From positions 124,001 to 188,000 of the forward strand of contig NZ_RCIH01000002.1 in NCBI RefSeq assembly GCF_003675855.1: 64,000 nucleotides of DNA, in the 5' to 3' direction. Below the pieces are notes generated by a model. That model searched no databases and was not told the origin of the DNA. It saw only the letters and a program-made list of their open reading frames with translations. This stretch comes from Halostella salina (lineage in GTDB: Archaea; Halobacteriota; Halobacteria; Halobacteriales; Natronoarchaeaceae). This document shows positions 17,381-26,244 of this stretch, piece after piece; within the stretch, counting starts at the first letter, position 1, and every line of letters starts with the position of its first letter. Made by a program: the position numbers and the translations under genes.

Positions 17381-17402
17381 TTTTATTTTAGGTCCGCCAA
17401 AA
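17381..17402 (+). promoter_or_regulatory. Leaderless promoter with overlapping operator-like site D
   Basis: The AT-rich TTTTATTTTA at 17381-17390 is centred 25 bp before ATG 17411, so the transcript of the sugar transferase is probably leaderless. The palindromic site TTTTAGGTCCGCCAAAA (17386-17402) overlaps this TATA element and ends 8 bp before the ATG, an arrangement suited to repression. Confidence 0.65.
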
Positions 17403-17410
17403 ACAGGCCG

Positions 17411-18922
17411 ATGACAGAGGACGTCCAGTCACAGTCGAAGACCGCGATCTCGCTCCACGGTGGGGGGCCCCTGACCCGACCCAGGAACGTCTACCGGATC
17501 CTCTCGGGGGTCGGGCTGGTGGTCCTGACGGTGGGTGCCCTCGCCGTCGTCGCCGTCGCCGACCTGCAGCGACTGTTGGGCGTCCGCGGGCTGTTCGGGA
17601 CCGGGACGTCGGCTGGGTCGCTCTCCGCGGAGACGCCGGCCGTCCTCGCGCTGGCGGCTGCCGTCACCGTGGCCGCGACCCTGCCGCTGTGCAAGCCGCG
17701 GCCCCGACGGATCCTGGACACGGTGACGCGGACGCTACGGTCCCTGCTGGTCGCCGCCGTCGCGCTCGCGACCGTCGGCTACTTCACTGCGACGCTGCGG
17801 CTGCCGCGACCGGCGCTGCTCTCGTTCGTCGGAGTCCTGGCCGTGACGCTGCCGGGGTGGTTCGTCGCCCTGCAACAGTGGCAGCTCAAACGAGCAGAGG
17901 GAACGCTGATCGTGGGGAACAACCCCAAGCGCGTCGAGGCGGCGGTTCAGGCCGCGGCGGAGCCGATCGTCGGGTACGCGTTCTCCCCCACGGACTCGCA
18001 CGACGACGGGGCGACACGCACCGACGGCGGCCGGCCCGCCGTTCCGGAGAAGCTGTCCCAGTACGAGTGTCTGGGCGGGCTCTCGCGCCTCGATGACATC
18101 CTCGACCGGGCGGACGTTGGGACGGTTATCCCTGCCCTGCCCCAGACGGACCGCGCCGAGTTCTTCGGCGTGCTCGAAACGTGCCACCGCCACGACGTGA
18201 ACGTGGAGATCCTCAACGAGCACAACGAGAGCGTCCTCGTCGAGGACGAGAGCGCCGTCTCCGCCGACCGAACCAAGCGCCTCATCGCCATCAACATGGA
18301 GCCGCTGGACCTGCAGAACAGGGTCGTCAAGCGCCTGTTCGACGTGGGCTTTGCCGGCATCGGCCTCCTCGTGACGCTCCCGCTGTTCGTGCCCATCGCC
18401 GTCGCGATCAAACTGGACAGCCGCGGACCGGTGTTCTACAGACAGGAGCGCACCACCCAGTTCGGCGACCGCTTCCCGGTGTACAAGTTCCGGAGCATGC
18501 GTCCCGAGAGCGAGGCCGCCGCTCCCGGGGAGGACGAGGACAGGATCACCCGTGTCGGGCGCTTCCTGCGGCGGACTCATCTCGACGAACTCCCCCAGCT
18601 GTGGGCCATCTTCACCGGCAAGATGAGCGTCGTCGGGCCGCGGGCGGCGTGGACAGCCGAGGAGGAGTTCATCCAGCAGGAGATGGAGACCTGGAAGAAG
18701 CGGTGGTTCGTCAAGCCGGGGCTGACCGGGCTGGCGCAGATAAACGAGGCCACCAGCGAGAACTCGCGGGCGAAGCTACAGTACGACCTCACGTACATCA
18801 AGAACCAGTCGTTCTGGTTCGACACGAAGATCGTTCTCCGTCAGGTGTGGATGGTGCTCACCGACCTCGCCCACATCGTCGCCCGGTCGTTCGCCGGGCG
18901 AAGCCGCGACGGGTCCGACTGA
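17411..18922 (+). CDS. Sugar transferase, WcaJ-type lipid-carrier glycosyl-1-phosphate transferase
   Basis: This 503-residue protein has about four N-terminal membrane helices (residues 25-160) and a nucleotide-binding-like middle domain. Its C-terminal bacterial sugar-transferase domain (PF02397 type) begins with KRLFDVGFAGIGLL and contains DSRGPVFYRQERTTQFG, VYKFRSMRP, RRTHLDELPQLW and KPGLTGLAQI. Such enzymes transfer the first sugar phosphate to a polyprenyl or dolichyl carrier and so start glycan assembly. It carries its own promoter with site D and is the last gene of the glycan region. Confidence 0.92.
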   Translation: MTEDVQSQSKTAISLHGGGPLTRPRNVYRILSGVGLVVLTVGALAVVAVADLQRLLGVRGLFGTGTSAGSLSAETPAVLALAAAVTVAATLPLCKPRPRRILDTVTRTLRSLLVAAVALATVGYFTATLRLPRPALLSFVGVLAVTLPGWFVALQQWQLKRAEGTLIVGNNPKRVEAAVQAAAEPIVGYAFSPTDSHDDGATRTDGGRPAVPEKLSQYECLGGLSRLDDILDRADVGTVIPALPQTDRAEFFGVLETCHRHDVNVEILNEHNESVLVEDESAVSADRTKRLIAINMEPLDLQNRVVKRLFDVGFAGIGLLVTLPLFVPIAVAIKLDSRGPVFYRQERTTQFGDRFPVYKFRSMRPESEAAAPGEDEDRITRVGRFLRRTHLDELPQLWAIFTGKMSVVGPRAAWTAEEEFIQQEMETWKKRWFVKPGLTGLAQINEATSENSRAKLQYDLTYIKNQSFWFDTKIVLRQVWMVLTDLAHIVARSFAGRSRDGSD

Positions 18923-19112
18923 CGGCCCGGGTCCGTCACGGGTCGGCGCACACACCGTCGCGGGTAGCGGTACACCGACTGCTGGCGGCAGCCCCCGCCA
19001 TCACTTGCCGGGAATCACGCTCCACGACGCGCCCGAGCCACCGCTGGCGGGGCGTCGGTCTGTCAGTTCACTGCGCGGCTATCGACGCGAAAAGGCGGCG
19101 TAAGGGAAACCG

Positions 19113-20756
19113 TCAGTCGTCGCCGGTCGTTCCGGTCTCGGACTGTGGCCCCTCGAACGGCTTGGCGGGGACCTCTTTCCTGCTGGCGTCGAGTTCCGAG
19201 AGCCCGTACACCAGCCCGATCAGCACGAGCGCGCCGACCGGCAGGAAGACGACCGGGCCGAGGCCGGTGACGCCGTAGATCAGGTACGCGAGCGTCGCCA
19301 CCGAGATGACGGTGACGGCGTAGTACATCTGCGTCCGGACGTGGTCGATGTGGTCCGACCCGGCGAACGTCGACGAGAGGATCGTCGTGTCGGAGATGGG
19401 CGAGCAGTGGTCGCCGAAGATCGACCCGCTGAACACCGCGCCGACGGCGACGGCGACCATCTCCGGGCTCTGGTTACCGATCTCCCACGCCAGCGGCACG
19501 GCGACGGGGGTGACGAGCGACATCGTCCCCCACGAGGTGCCGATGGAGAAGGAGATGAACGCGGCGGCGAACAGGATGACGATCGGCAGCATCATGGGCG
19601 AGACCAGCCCCTCCGCGATGCCGGTGACGTAGTCGCCGGTGCCGAGCGCGGTGGCGACAGAGCCGATGGACCACGCGAGGACGAGGATGCTGACCGCGTG
19701 GAGCATGATGCCGAAGCCGTCGAGCACGGACTCCATCCCCTCGCCCAGGTCGATGTGACCGTCGTAGATCCCGAGGGTGAGCGCGCTCGCCACCATGCCG
19801 AACGAGCCCCAGATGAGCGCACCGGTGAAGTTGGCGTTCTCGGCGATGCCGAGGGCGTCGCGGCCGGGCGCGTAGCCGGTCCCGACCGCGCCGCCGAGCA
19901 CGACCACGATGAGGACGCTCACCGGGACCACGAACGTCCGCAGGCGCGGTTCGTCCGTGACGGGGTCACCGAGGTCCTCCTTCATGCTCTGGAGCGGGTT
20001 GGCGTTCTCGCGGGTCACGTTGCCCGTCTCGCGGGCGCGGGTCTCCGCGTCCAGCATCTCGCCGAAGTCACGCTGGGTAATGACGACGATCCCGACCATC
20101 AGGATGGCAAAGAGGCAGTACACGTTGAACGGGATCGACCAGAGGAACGTCGCCACCGCCGACGGCGTCTCGCTCTGGATCCCCATGTTCTCGTAGGCAG
20201 TCTGGACGAGGCCGATCTGGAACGCGACCCACGACGAGATGCCGAACGTCGCGACCGGCGCGGCCGTCGAGTCGAGGATGTACGCCAGCTTCTCGCGGGA
20301 CATCCGCATGTTGTCGGCCATGTCCTTCATCGCCGAGCCGACGATGGCGGTGTTGGCGTAGTCGTCGAAGAACCACACCATACCGAACAGCCACGTCACG
20401 ACCCCGACCCGGCGGTGGGAGTCGACCTTCGACCTGGCGAACTGCGCGACGGCCAGCGAGCCGCCGAGCCGCCAGATCAGGGCGATCCCCGCGCCGAGCA
20501 GGAACGTGAAGATGATGATCTTCGCGTTGAACGTGCTCTCCCCGATCGAACTGATCACCCAGTCGAACGCCTCGACGATCCCGAGGAACGGGACCGCGAC
20601 GATCTCGACCGCGCTGTCGGCCGCGTCGGCGGCGACGATCGCGCCGCCCATCCACACGCCGATGAACAGCGACAGCATCGCCCGTCTGGTGATTATCGCC
20701 AGTACGATGGCTAGCAGCGGCGGTGCGAGCGATAACGCGCCGAATTCCGATGCCAT
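19113..20756 (-). CDS. Na+/H+ antiporter, NhaC family
   Basis: This 547-residue transporter has about 12-13 membrane helices. The SIGTSWGTMSLVTPVAVPLAWEI and FGDHCSPISDTTILSS blocks are characteristic of the NhaC family. It exchanges sodium for protons (or malate/lactate in some relatives) and fits the needs of a salt-in halophile. A TTTTAA element 25-30 bp before the start on the minus strand suggests a leaderless transcript. It is divergent from nrdA, with a 30-bp dyad between them. Confidence 0.88.
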   Translation of the reverse strand: MASEFGALSLAPPLLAIVLAIITRRAMLSLFIGVWMGGAIVAADAADSAVEIVAVPFLGIVEAFDWVISSIGESTFNAKIIIFTFLLGAGIALIWRLGGSLAVAQFARSKVDSHRRVGVVTWLFGMVWFFDDYANTAIVGSAMKDMADNMRMSREKLAYILDSTAAPVATFGISSWVAFQIGLVQTAYENMGIQSETPSAVATFLWSIPFNVYCLFAILMVGIVVITQRDFGEMLDAETRARETGNVTRENANPLQSMKEDLGDPVTDEPRLRTFVVPVSVLIVVVLGGAVGTGYAPGRDALGIAENANFTGALIWGSFGMVASALTLGIYDGHIDLGEGMESVLDGFGIMLHAVSILVLAWSIGSVATALGTGDYVTGIAEGLVSPMMLPIVILFAAAFISFSIGTSWGTMSLVTPVAVPLAWEIGNQSPEMVAVAVGAVFSGSIFGDHCSPISDTTILSSTFAGSDHIDHVRTQMYYAVTVISVATLAYLIYGVTGLGPVVFLPVGALVLIGLVYGLSELDASRKEVPAKPFEGPQSETGTTGDD

Positions 20757-20805
20757 GGTAGGGCGTTACACACGTGGGGGTTAAAATCATTCACGGTCCG
20801 TCCGG

Positions 20806-20835
20806 GTAGTAATACAATTGAACTTGTGCTACTAC
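20806..20835. promoter_or_regulatory. 30-bp dyad between nhaC-type gene and nrdA
   Basis: The sequence has the symmetric form GTAGTA-N2-ACAA-N6-TTGT-N2-TACTAC, with all ten outer and inner pairs shown matching. It sits 50 bp before the antiporter start and 153 bp before the nrdA ATG. This is suited to a dimeric or tetrameric regulator. It does not match the iron-type sites, and I do not recognise a standard NrdR box. Confidence 0.55.
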
Positions 20836-20987
20836 AATTTAGTTGGCAAAACTTATGTGTGGGCCTGCCGTCACTCCGAGGCACGCCAGGCCGGCGGTTT
20901 CGGCCGCGAGCGCCGCGGAGCGACGGGTTCGTCAGCCACAGCTCCGTCCGGCGCACAGCCGTCACCGGCCGGCCGCGACACACCACC

Positions 20988-23420
20988 ATGACAGCAACGA
21001 CCCGCACCGACCGACTGCGGTCGGCACTCGACCACGCCTGTACCGGCTACGACGACCAGATCCCCGACGAGGCCCGCGAGGCGGTCCTCGCGGACGCCGA
21101 AAGCGACCTGTACGCCGAGGCGACCGTCGCCGAGACGTACGACGCGCTGATCGGCGAACTCACCGCCCGGATCGACTCGGTCCCCGAGTTCGCCGACGTG
21201 GCGGCCGCCGTCTTCAGACAGCGGTACTACCGCGAACTGCTCGGAGCGGACCTGACGGGCGACGAACTCGACGACGCCTACCGCGAGTCGTTCGTCGACG
21301 CCATCGAGCGCGGCGTCGAGGCCGACCTGCTCGACGAGCGCATGGCCGACTACGACCTCGACGCGCTCGCCGACTATCTCGTCCCCGACCGCGACGAGGC
21401 CTTCGACTACCTCGCGATGGAGACGCTCCACCAGCGGTACTTCCTCCGGACGAACGACGGTGAGCGCCTCGAACTCCCGCAGGCGTTCTGGATGCGCGTC
21501 GCGATGGGCGTCGCCCTCCGCGAGGACGAGGGCGAGCGCGAGGCCTACGCGAAGGAGTTCTACGACGCGCTGTCGACGCTGCGGTTCGTCCACTCGACGC
21601 CGACGCTGTTCCACGCCGGGACGACGCACCCCCAGCTGTCGTCGTGTTACATCACGACGGTCCCCGACGACCTGGAGGGCATCTTCGATGGCTACAAGGA
21701 ACACGCGAAGCTGTCGAAGTGGTCCGGCGGCCTCGGCAACGACTGGACGCCGATCCGTGCGACCGGCTCGCTCATCGAATCGACCGGCGTGGAGTCGACC
21801 GGCGTCGTCCCGTTCCTCAAGATATCCAACGACGTGACCGCGGCGATCAACCGCTCGGGCAAGCGCCGCGGCGCGGCGTGTGCGTACCTCGCGGCGTGGC
21901 ACCTCGACTTCCCGTCGTTTCTCGACCTGCGCCGCAACACGGGCGACGAGCGCCGGCGCACCCACGACCTGAACACAGCGGCGTGGGTGCCCGACCTCCT
22001 GCTGAAGCGCGTCCGCGAGGGCGGGGAGTGGACGCTGTTCTCGCCCGACGAGGTGCCCGAACTCCACGGGACGTACGGGCAGGCATTCGAGGAACAGTAC
22101 CGCGAGTACGAGCGGCTGGCCGACGCGGGCGAACTGCGCCAGTACGAGCGCGTCGACGCCGAGGAACTGTGGCGCGATATGCTGACGCGCCTGTTCGAGA
22201 CTGGCCACCCGTGGATCACGTTCAAGGACGCCTGCAACGTCCGGTCGCCCCAGGACCACGCGGGCGTGATCCGCTCGTCGAACCTCTGTACGGAGATCAC
22301 GCTGAACACCAGTTCCGAGGAGACGGCGGTCTGCAACCTCGGATCGGTGAACCTCGCCGCCCACGTCGACGCGGACGGCCTCGACCGCGAGGCGTTCGCC
22401 GACACCGTCGAGACGGCGATGCGGATGCTCGACAACGTCGTCGACCTGAACTTCTACCCCACCGAGAAGGCCGAGCGCTCGAACATGCGTCACCGCCCGG
22501 TCGGGCTGGGGATGATGGGGTTCCACGAGGCGCTCATGGCACAGCGGATCCCCATGGCCGACGAGGACGCCGTCGCCTTCGCCGACGAGGTGGGCGAACT
22601 GCTCGGCTACCACGCGGTCCTCAATTCGTCGCGCCTCGCCGCCGAGCGCGGGACGTACGGCTCCTACGAGGGGTCGAAGTGGGACCGCGGTGTCCTCCCG
22701 CAGGACACGGTCGAACTGCTGGAGGACGAGCGCGGCGTGGAGACGCCGCTCGACCCCACCGAACGGCTGGACTGGGACCGCGTGCGCGACCACGTCGCCG
22801 AACACGGGATGCGCAACTCCAACACGATGGCCGTCGCGCCGACGGCGACCATCTCCACCATCGCGGGCACGTCGCCGAGCATCGAGCCGCTGTACTCGAA
22901 CCTCTACGTCAAGTCGAACATGTCGGGCGACTTCACCGTCGTCAACGACCACCTCGTCGCGGACCTGCGCGAACGCGGTCTGTGGGACGACGCGATGGTC
23001 GACCAGCTGACGTACCACGACGGCTCCGTCCAGGAGATAGACCGTGTCCCCGACGACCTGAAGGAGCTCTACCGCGGCGCGTTCGAGGTGGACCCGCGCC
23101 ACCAGATCCGGCTCACCGCCCGCCGCGGGCAGTGGATCGACCAGAGCCAGTCCCACAACGTCTTCTTCCCGTCGACGGACGGGTCGTTCTTAGACGACGT
23201 GTACCGGACGGCGTGGGAGTACGGCCTGAAGACGACCTACTACCTCCGGACGCTCGGCGCGAGCCAGGTCGAGAAGTCGACCGTCGACATGGCCGAGTAC
23301 GACGACACCCAGCGCCGCGACGACGCGGACGCCGACCGCCGCGACGCGGACGGTGCGGACGAGTCAGGCGACGGCTCCGCGCCGACCGTCGAGGACCCGA
23401 CCTGCGACGCCTGCCAGTGA
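20988..23420 (+). CDS. nrdA: Ribonucleoside-diphosphate reductase, alpha subunit (class I)
   Basis: This is the catalytic subunit (810 residues) that reduces ribonucleotides to deoxyribonucleotides. An open frame begins at GTG 20826, but ATG 20988 (MTATTRTDRL) is chosen because the extra 54 residues look like translated leader. Active-site features include SSCYITTV, NLCTEITLN and AVCNLGSVNL (Cys and Asn/Glu pocket), the radical-transfer Tyr pair in TYYLRTLG, and the C-terminal redox pair in TCDACQ. A full ATP-cone is not evident. nrdB follows 26 bp downstream. The leader from about 20870 to 20987 is long for a haloarchaeal gene. Confidence 0.92.
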   Translation: MTATTRTDRLRSALDHACTGYDDQIPDEAREAVLADAESDLYAEATVAETYDALIGELTARIDSVPEFADVAAAVFRQRYYRELLGADLTGDELDDAYRESFVDAIERGVEADLLDERMADYDLDALADYLVPDRDEAFDYLAMETLHQRYFLRTNDGERLELPQAFWMRVAMGVALREDEGEREAYAKEFYDALSTLRFVHSTPTLFHAGTTHPQLSSCYITTVPDDLEGIFDGYKEHAKLSKWSGGLGNDWTPIRATGSLIESTGVESTGVVPFLKISNDVTAAINRSGKRRGAACAYLAAWHLDFPSFLDLRRNTGDERRRTHDLNTAAWVPDLLLKRVREGGEWTLFSPDEVPELHGTYGQAFEEQYREYERLADAGELRQYERVDAEELWRDMLTRLFETGHPWITFKDACNVRSPQDHAGVIRSSNLCTEITLNTSSEETAVCNLGSVNLAAHVDADGLDREAFADTVETAMRMLDNVVDLNFYPTEKAERSNMRHRPVGLGMMGFHEALMAQRIPMADEDAVAFADEVGELLGYHAVLNSSRLAAERGTYGSYEGSKWDRGVLPQDTVELLEDERGVETPLDPTERLDWDRVRDHVAEHGMRNSNTMAVAPTATISTIAGTSPSIEPLYSNLYVKSNMSGDFTVVNDHLVADLRERGLWDDAMVDQLTYHDGSVQEIDRVPDDLKELYRGAFEVDPRHQIRLTARRGQWIDQSQSHNVFFPSTDGSFLDDVYRTAWEYGLKTTYYLRTLGASQVEKSTVDMAEYDDTQRRDDADADRRDADGADESGDGSAPTVEDPTCDACQ

Positions 23421-23446
23421 CCACGAGCGCTCTACGGTAACCGCCA

Positions 23447-24439
23447 ATGCCTATCAGCAACGACGACACCCACGACCCGAACAAGATACTGCCGATCGAC
23501 TACGACTGGGCCCGCGAGTACTACCGCGACGGCGTCGCCAACAACTGGACGCCCGAGGAGGTGCCCATGCAGGACGACGTGAGCCAGTGGGAGAACGGCG
23601 AGCTCACCGACGCCGAGCAGCGCCTCGTCGAGTGGAACCTCGGCTTCTTCTCGACGGCCGAGTCGCTGACCGCGAACAACATCGTCCTCGCGCTGTACGA
23701 GTACGTCACCGCGCCGGAGTGCCGCCAGTACCTGCTCCGGCAGGCCTACGAGGAGGCGGTCCACACGGACACGTTCATCTACTGCTGTGACACGCTCGGC
23801 TTCGACCCCGAGTACATGTATGGGATGTACGACCGCATCCCGTCGATCCGCGAGAAGGACGAGTTCGTCGTCGACCTCACGCGGGCGGTCGACCGGGACG
23901 ACTTCGCCATCGAGACGACCGACGACGTGCGCGAGTTCGTCCGCGACTGCGTCGGCTTCTACGTCATCATGGAGGGGATCTTCTTCTACGCCGGCTTCGC
24001 CATGATGCTCGCGCTGAAGCGCCGCGGGAAGATGGTCGGCGTCGGCGAGCAGTTCGAGTACATCATGCGCGACGAGTCGCTCCACCTGAACTTCGGGGTG
24101 GACCTCATCAACCAGATCCGCGACGAGCGCCCCGGCGTCTGGACCGACGCGTTCGAGCGGGAGGTCGAGGACCTAGTCCGCGAGGCCGTCCGCCTCGAGG
24201 GGATCTACGCCGAGGAGGCCTGCCCCGACGAGGTGCTCGGCATGTCGGCCGACCAGTTCGTCGAGTACGTCGAGTACGTCGCGGACCGCCGGCTCCAGCA
24301 ACTCCGGATGGACCCCGTCTACGGCACCGACAACCCGTTCCCGTGGATGGCCGAGCAGGTCGACCTCAACAAGGAGAAGAACTTCTTCGAGTCGACGGTG
24401 ACGGAGTACCGCGACGCCGGCAGTCTGGACTGGGACTGA
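23447..24439 (+). CDS. nrdB: Ribonucleotide reductase small subunit, class Ic-like
   Basis: This 330-residue ferritin-like R2 protein carries metal ligands at Glu72, Glu103, His106, Glu176, Glu210 and His213. The position of the radical tyrosine (four after His106) is Phe110, in EAVHTDTF, and the first ligand is Glu rather than Asp (AESLTANN). Both are marks of class Ic R2 proteins such as the chlamydial one, which use a Mn/Fe centre instead of a tyrosyl radical. It lies in an operon with nrdA and is convergent with uvrC. Confidence 0.9.
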   Translation: MPISNDDTHDPNKILPIDYDWAREYYRDGVANNWTPEEVPMQDDVSQWENGELTDAEQRLVEWNLGFFSTAESLTANNIVLALYEYVTAPECRQYLLRQAYEEAVHTDTFIYCCDTLGFDPEYMYGMYDRIPSIREKDEFVVDLTRAVDRDDFAIETTDDVREFVRDCVGFYVIMEGIFFYAGFAMMLALKRRGKMVGVGEQFEYIMRDESLHLNFGVDLINQIRDERPGVWTDAFEREVEDLVREAVRLEGIYAEEACPDEVLGMSADQFVEYVEYVADRRLQQLRMDPVYGTDNPFPWMAEQVDLNKEKNFFESTVTEYRDAGSLDWD

Positions 24440-24443
24440 CTCG

Positions 24444-24470
24444 GCCGACCGAAGTCGGCTACAGCCGACT
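24444..24470. terminator. Overlapping hairpins between nrdB and uvrC
   Basis: Two mutually exclusive stems overlap: GCCGAC-CGAA-GTCGGC (24444-24459) and AGTCGGCT-AC-AGCCGACT (24453-24470). They sit in the 19-bp gap and the end of uvrC, where both convergent transcripts must stop. No clear T-run is present. Confidence 0.35.
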
Positions 24471-26192
24471 CGCCAGCGTCTCGGCGGTCTTCTCGCCGAC
24501 GCCGTCGACGCTCCGCAGTTCGTCGGGCGAGGCCGCCCGGACGTTCTCGACGCTGCCGAAGCGCCGGAGCAGGCGTTTCCGCGTTTCGGGGCCGACGCCG
24601 GGCACGTCGTCCAGCACCGTCTTCACTTCGTCGCGGACGGTCTGGTGGTACTGGACGGCGAAGCGATGGGCCTCGTCGCGCACGCGCTGGAGGAGGTGGA
24701 GGTGGGGCGCGTCGTCGGGCCAGTCGCGGACGCCCGAGGGCGTCACGACGAGTTCCCGGTCCTTGGCGAGCGCGACGGCCGGGACGTCCCAGCCCGTCTC
24801 CGCGAGGGCGTCCCGCGCCGCCCCCAGCTGGCCCTCACCGCCGTCGATCAGCAGGAGGTCAGGGTCCGGGCGGTCGTCCCGCCCCTCGACGGCGCGCTCG
24901 GCGCGCCACCGGACCAGGTCGCGCATGTTGGCGTAGTCGTCGTTGCGGTCCTCGAGTTTCTTCCGGCGGTAGTCGGGCTTCTCCGGGTCGCCGTCGACGA
25001 ACGTCACGTTGCTGCCGACGACGGCGCTCCCTTGCGCGTGACTCACGTCGAACCCCTCGATGCGGTCCGCGCGGTCGATGCCGAGCTCGTCGGCCAGCGC
25101 CCGCGTCCCGTCGCGGTCGCCGCCGCGGCTCCGGGCGTTCTTCAGCGCGAGGTCGACGAGCTTCGCCTCGCGGCCCGCGCCGGGCACCCGGACGGCGACG
25201 CCCTCGGCGTCCAGCCAGGCGTCGACCTCGGGGTCGCCGTGGCGCTCCGGCAGGAGGACGGCGTCGGGCAGGTCGCGCTCGGCGTAGTACTGCACGAGAA
25301 ACGCCGCCAGCACGCCGGGGACGCCCTCCCCGTCCTCGGGGGCGGCCAGCCGGTGGCGTTCCCGGTCGACTAACTGGCCCCCCTCGCTGTGGAGGCGGGC
25401 GACGGTGGCGTCGTCGCCCTCGACGGCGACGCCGAGCACGTCGACGCTCCGCTCGCCGCCGTGGCTCGACACGGCCTCGCCGCCGCCCTCGTGGAACGAC
25501 TCGACGACGTCGAGGCGGTCCCGGAGGTTCGCCGCGCGCTCGAACTCCTGGCTCTCGGCGGCCCGCTCCATCTCGCGGCGGAGCGGGTCGGCGAGCACGC
25601 CCGTCTCGCCCTCGAAGAAGCGCCGGACGGAGGCCACGTCGTCGGCGTACGCGTCTTCTCCGATCTCGCCGGTGCAGGGCGCGGTGCAGAGACCGACCTC
25701 GTAGTCCAGACAGGGGCGGTCCCGGTTCGCGTACTTGTGGTCCGAACAACCGCGCAGGCCGTACGTCTCGCGGAGCGCCTTCACGACGGTTTCGACCCGG
25801 CCCTTGTCCGTGAAGGGACCGTACGCGACGGCGTCCGGGTCGGGGTCACGCGTCACCTCGATCCGCGGGACGGGGTGGTCGGTAAGCTGGACCAGCGGGT
25901 AGGACTTGTCGTCCTTCAGCCGGACGTTGTAGCGGGGCTGGTGGCGCTTGATCAGGTTGGCCTCCAGCAACAGCGCCTGGGTCTCGGTGTCGGTGACAGC
26001 CACCTCGATGCTGTCGGCACGCTCGACCATCCGGCCGATCCGCCGGCTCCGCGGATCGGCGTACGACCGGACCCGGTCCCGCAGGTCGACGGCCTTGCCG
26101 ACGTACAGCGTCGTCCCGCCCTGCTGGAACTGGTAGACACCGGGGTCGCGGGGGAGGGCCCCCGCCCGCTCCCGAACCGCCGCGGCGTTCAT
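24459..26192 (-). CDS. uvrC: Excinuclease ABC subunit C
   Basis: This 577-residue nucleotide-excision repair endonuclease has an N-terminal GIY-YIG nuclease domain ([18 protein letters not shown]), a UVR region, a Cys-containing [13 protein letters not shown] segment, a C-terminal RNase H-like domain ([27 protein letters not shown]) and helix-hairpin-helix motifs ([28 protein letters not shown]). The length is normal. UvrA and UvrB are not in the window. Confidence 0.95.
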   Translation of the reverse strand: MNAAAVRERAGALPRDPGVYQFQQGGTTLYVGKAVDLRDRVRSYADPRSRRIGRMVERADSIEVAVTDTETQALLLEANLIKRHQPRYNVRLKDDKSYPLVQLTDHPVPRIEVTRDPDPDAVAYGPFTDKGRVETVVKALRETYGLRGCSDHKYANRDRPCLDYEVGLCTAPCTGEIGEDAYADDVASVRRFFEGETGVLADPLRREMERAAESQEFERAANLRDRLDVVESFHEGGGEAVSSHGGERSVDVLGVAVEGDDATVARLHSEGGQLVDRERHRLAAPEDGEGVPGVLAAFLVQYYAERDLPDAVLLPERHGDPEVDAWLDAEGVAVRVPGAGREAKLVDLALKNARSRGGDRDGTRALADELGIDRADRIEGFDVSHAQGSAVVGSNVTFVDGDPEKPDYRRKKLEDRNDDYANMRDLVRWRAERAVEGRDDRPDPDLLLIDGGEGQLGAARDALAETGWDVPAVALAKDRELVVTPSGVRDWPDDAPHLHLLQRVRDEAHRFAVQYHQTVRDEVKTVLDDVPGVGPETRKRLLRRFGSVENVRAASPDELRSVDGVGEKTAETLASRL

Positions 26193-26244
26193 CGGGCGAG
26201 GCTAGCCGCGGCGGCGATTAGTCCCTTTCGGCTCGGCCACCGTC

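Noticed and set aside
20840-20855. TTTAGTTGGCAAAA as a fifth iron-type operator
   Set aside because: It lacks the GG of the TTTTAGG half and the central spacing; it only looks alike because of the AT-rich start.
20826-20987. N-terminal extension of NrdA from GTG 20826
   Set aside because: The 54 extra residues (many Arg, Pro and Ser) resemble translated non-coding sequence, and ATG 20988 begins the part with family-like sequence.
20871-23156. A 761-codon minus-strand frame opposite nrdA
   Set aside because: It is a shadow frame; nrdA has the conserved catalytic residues.
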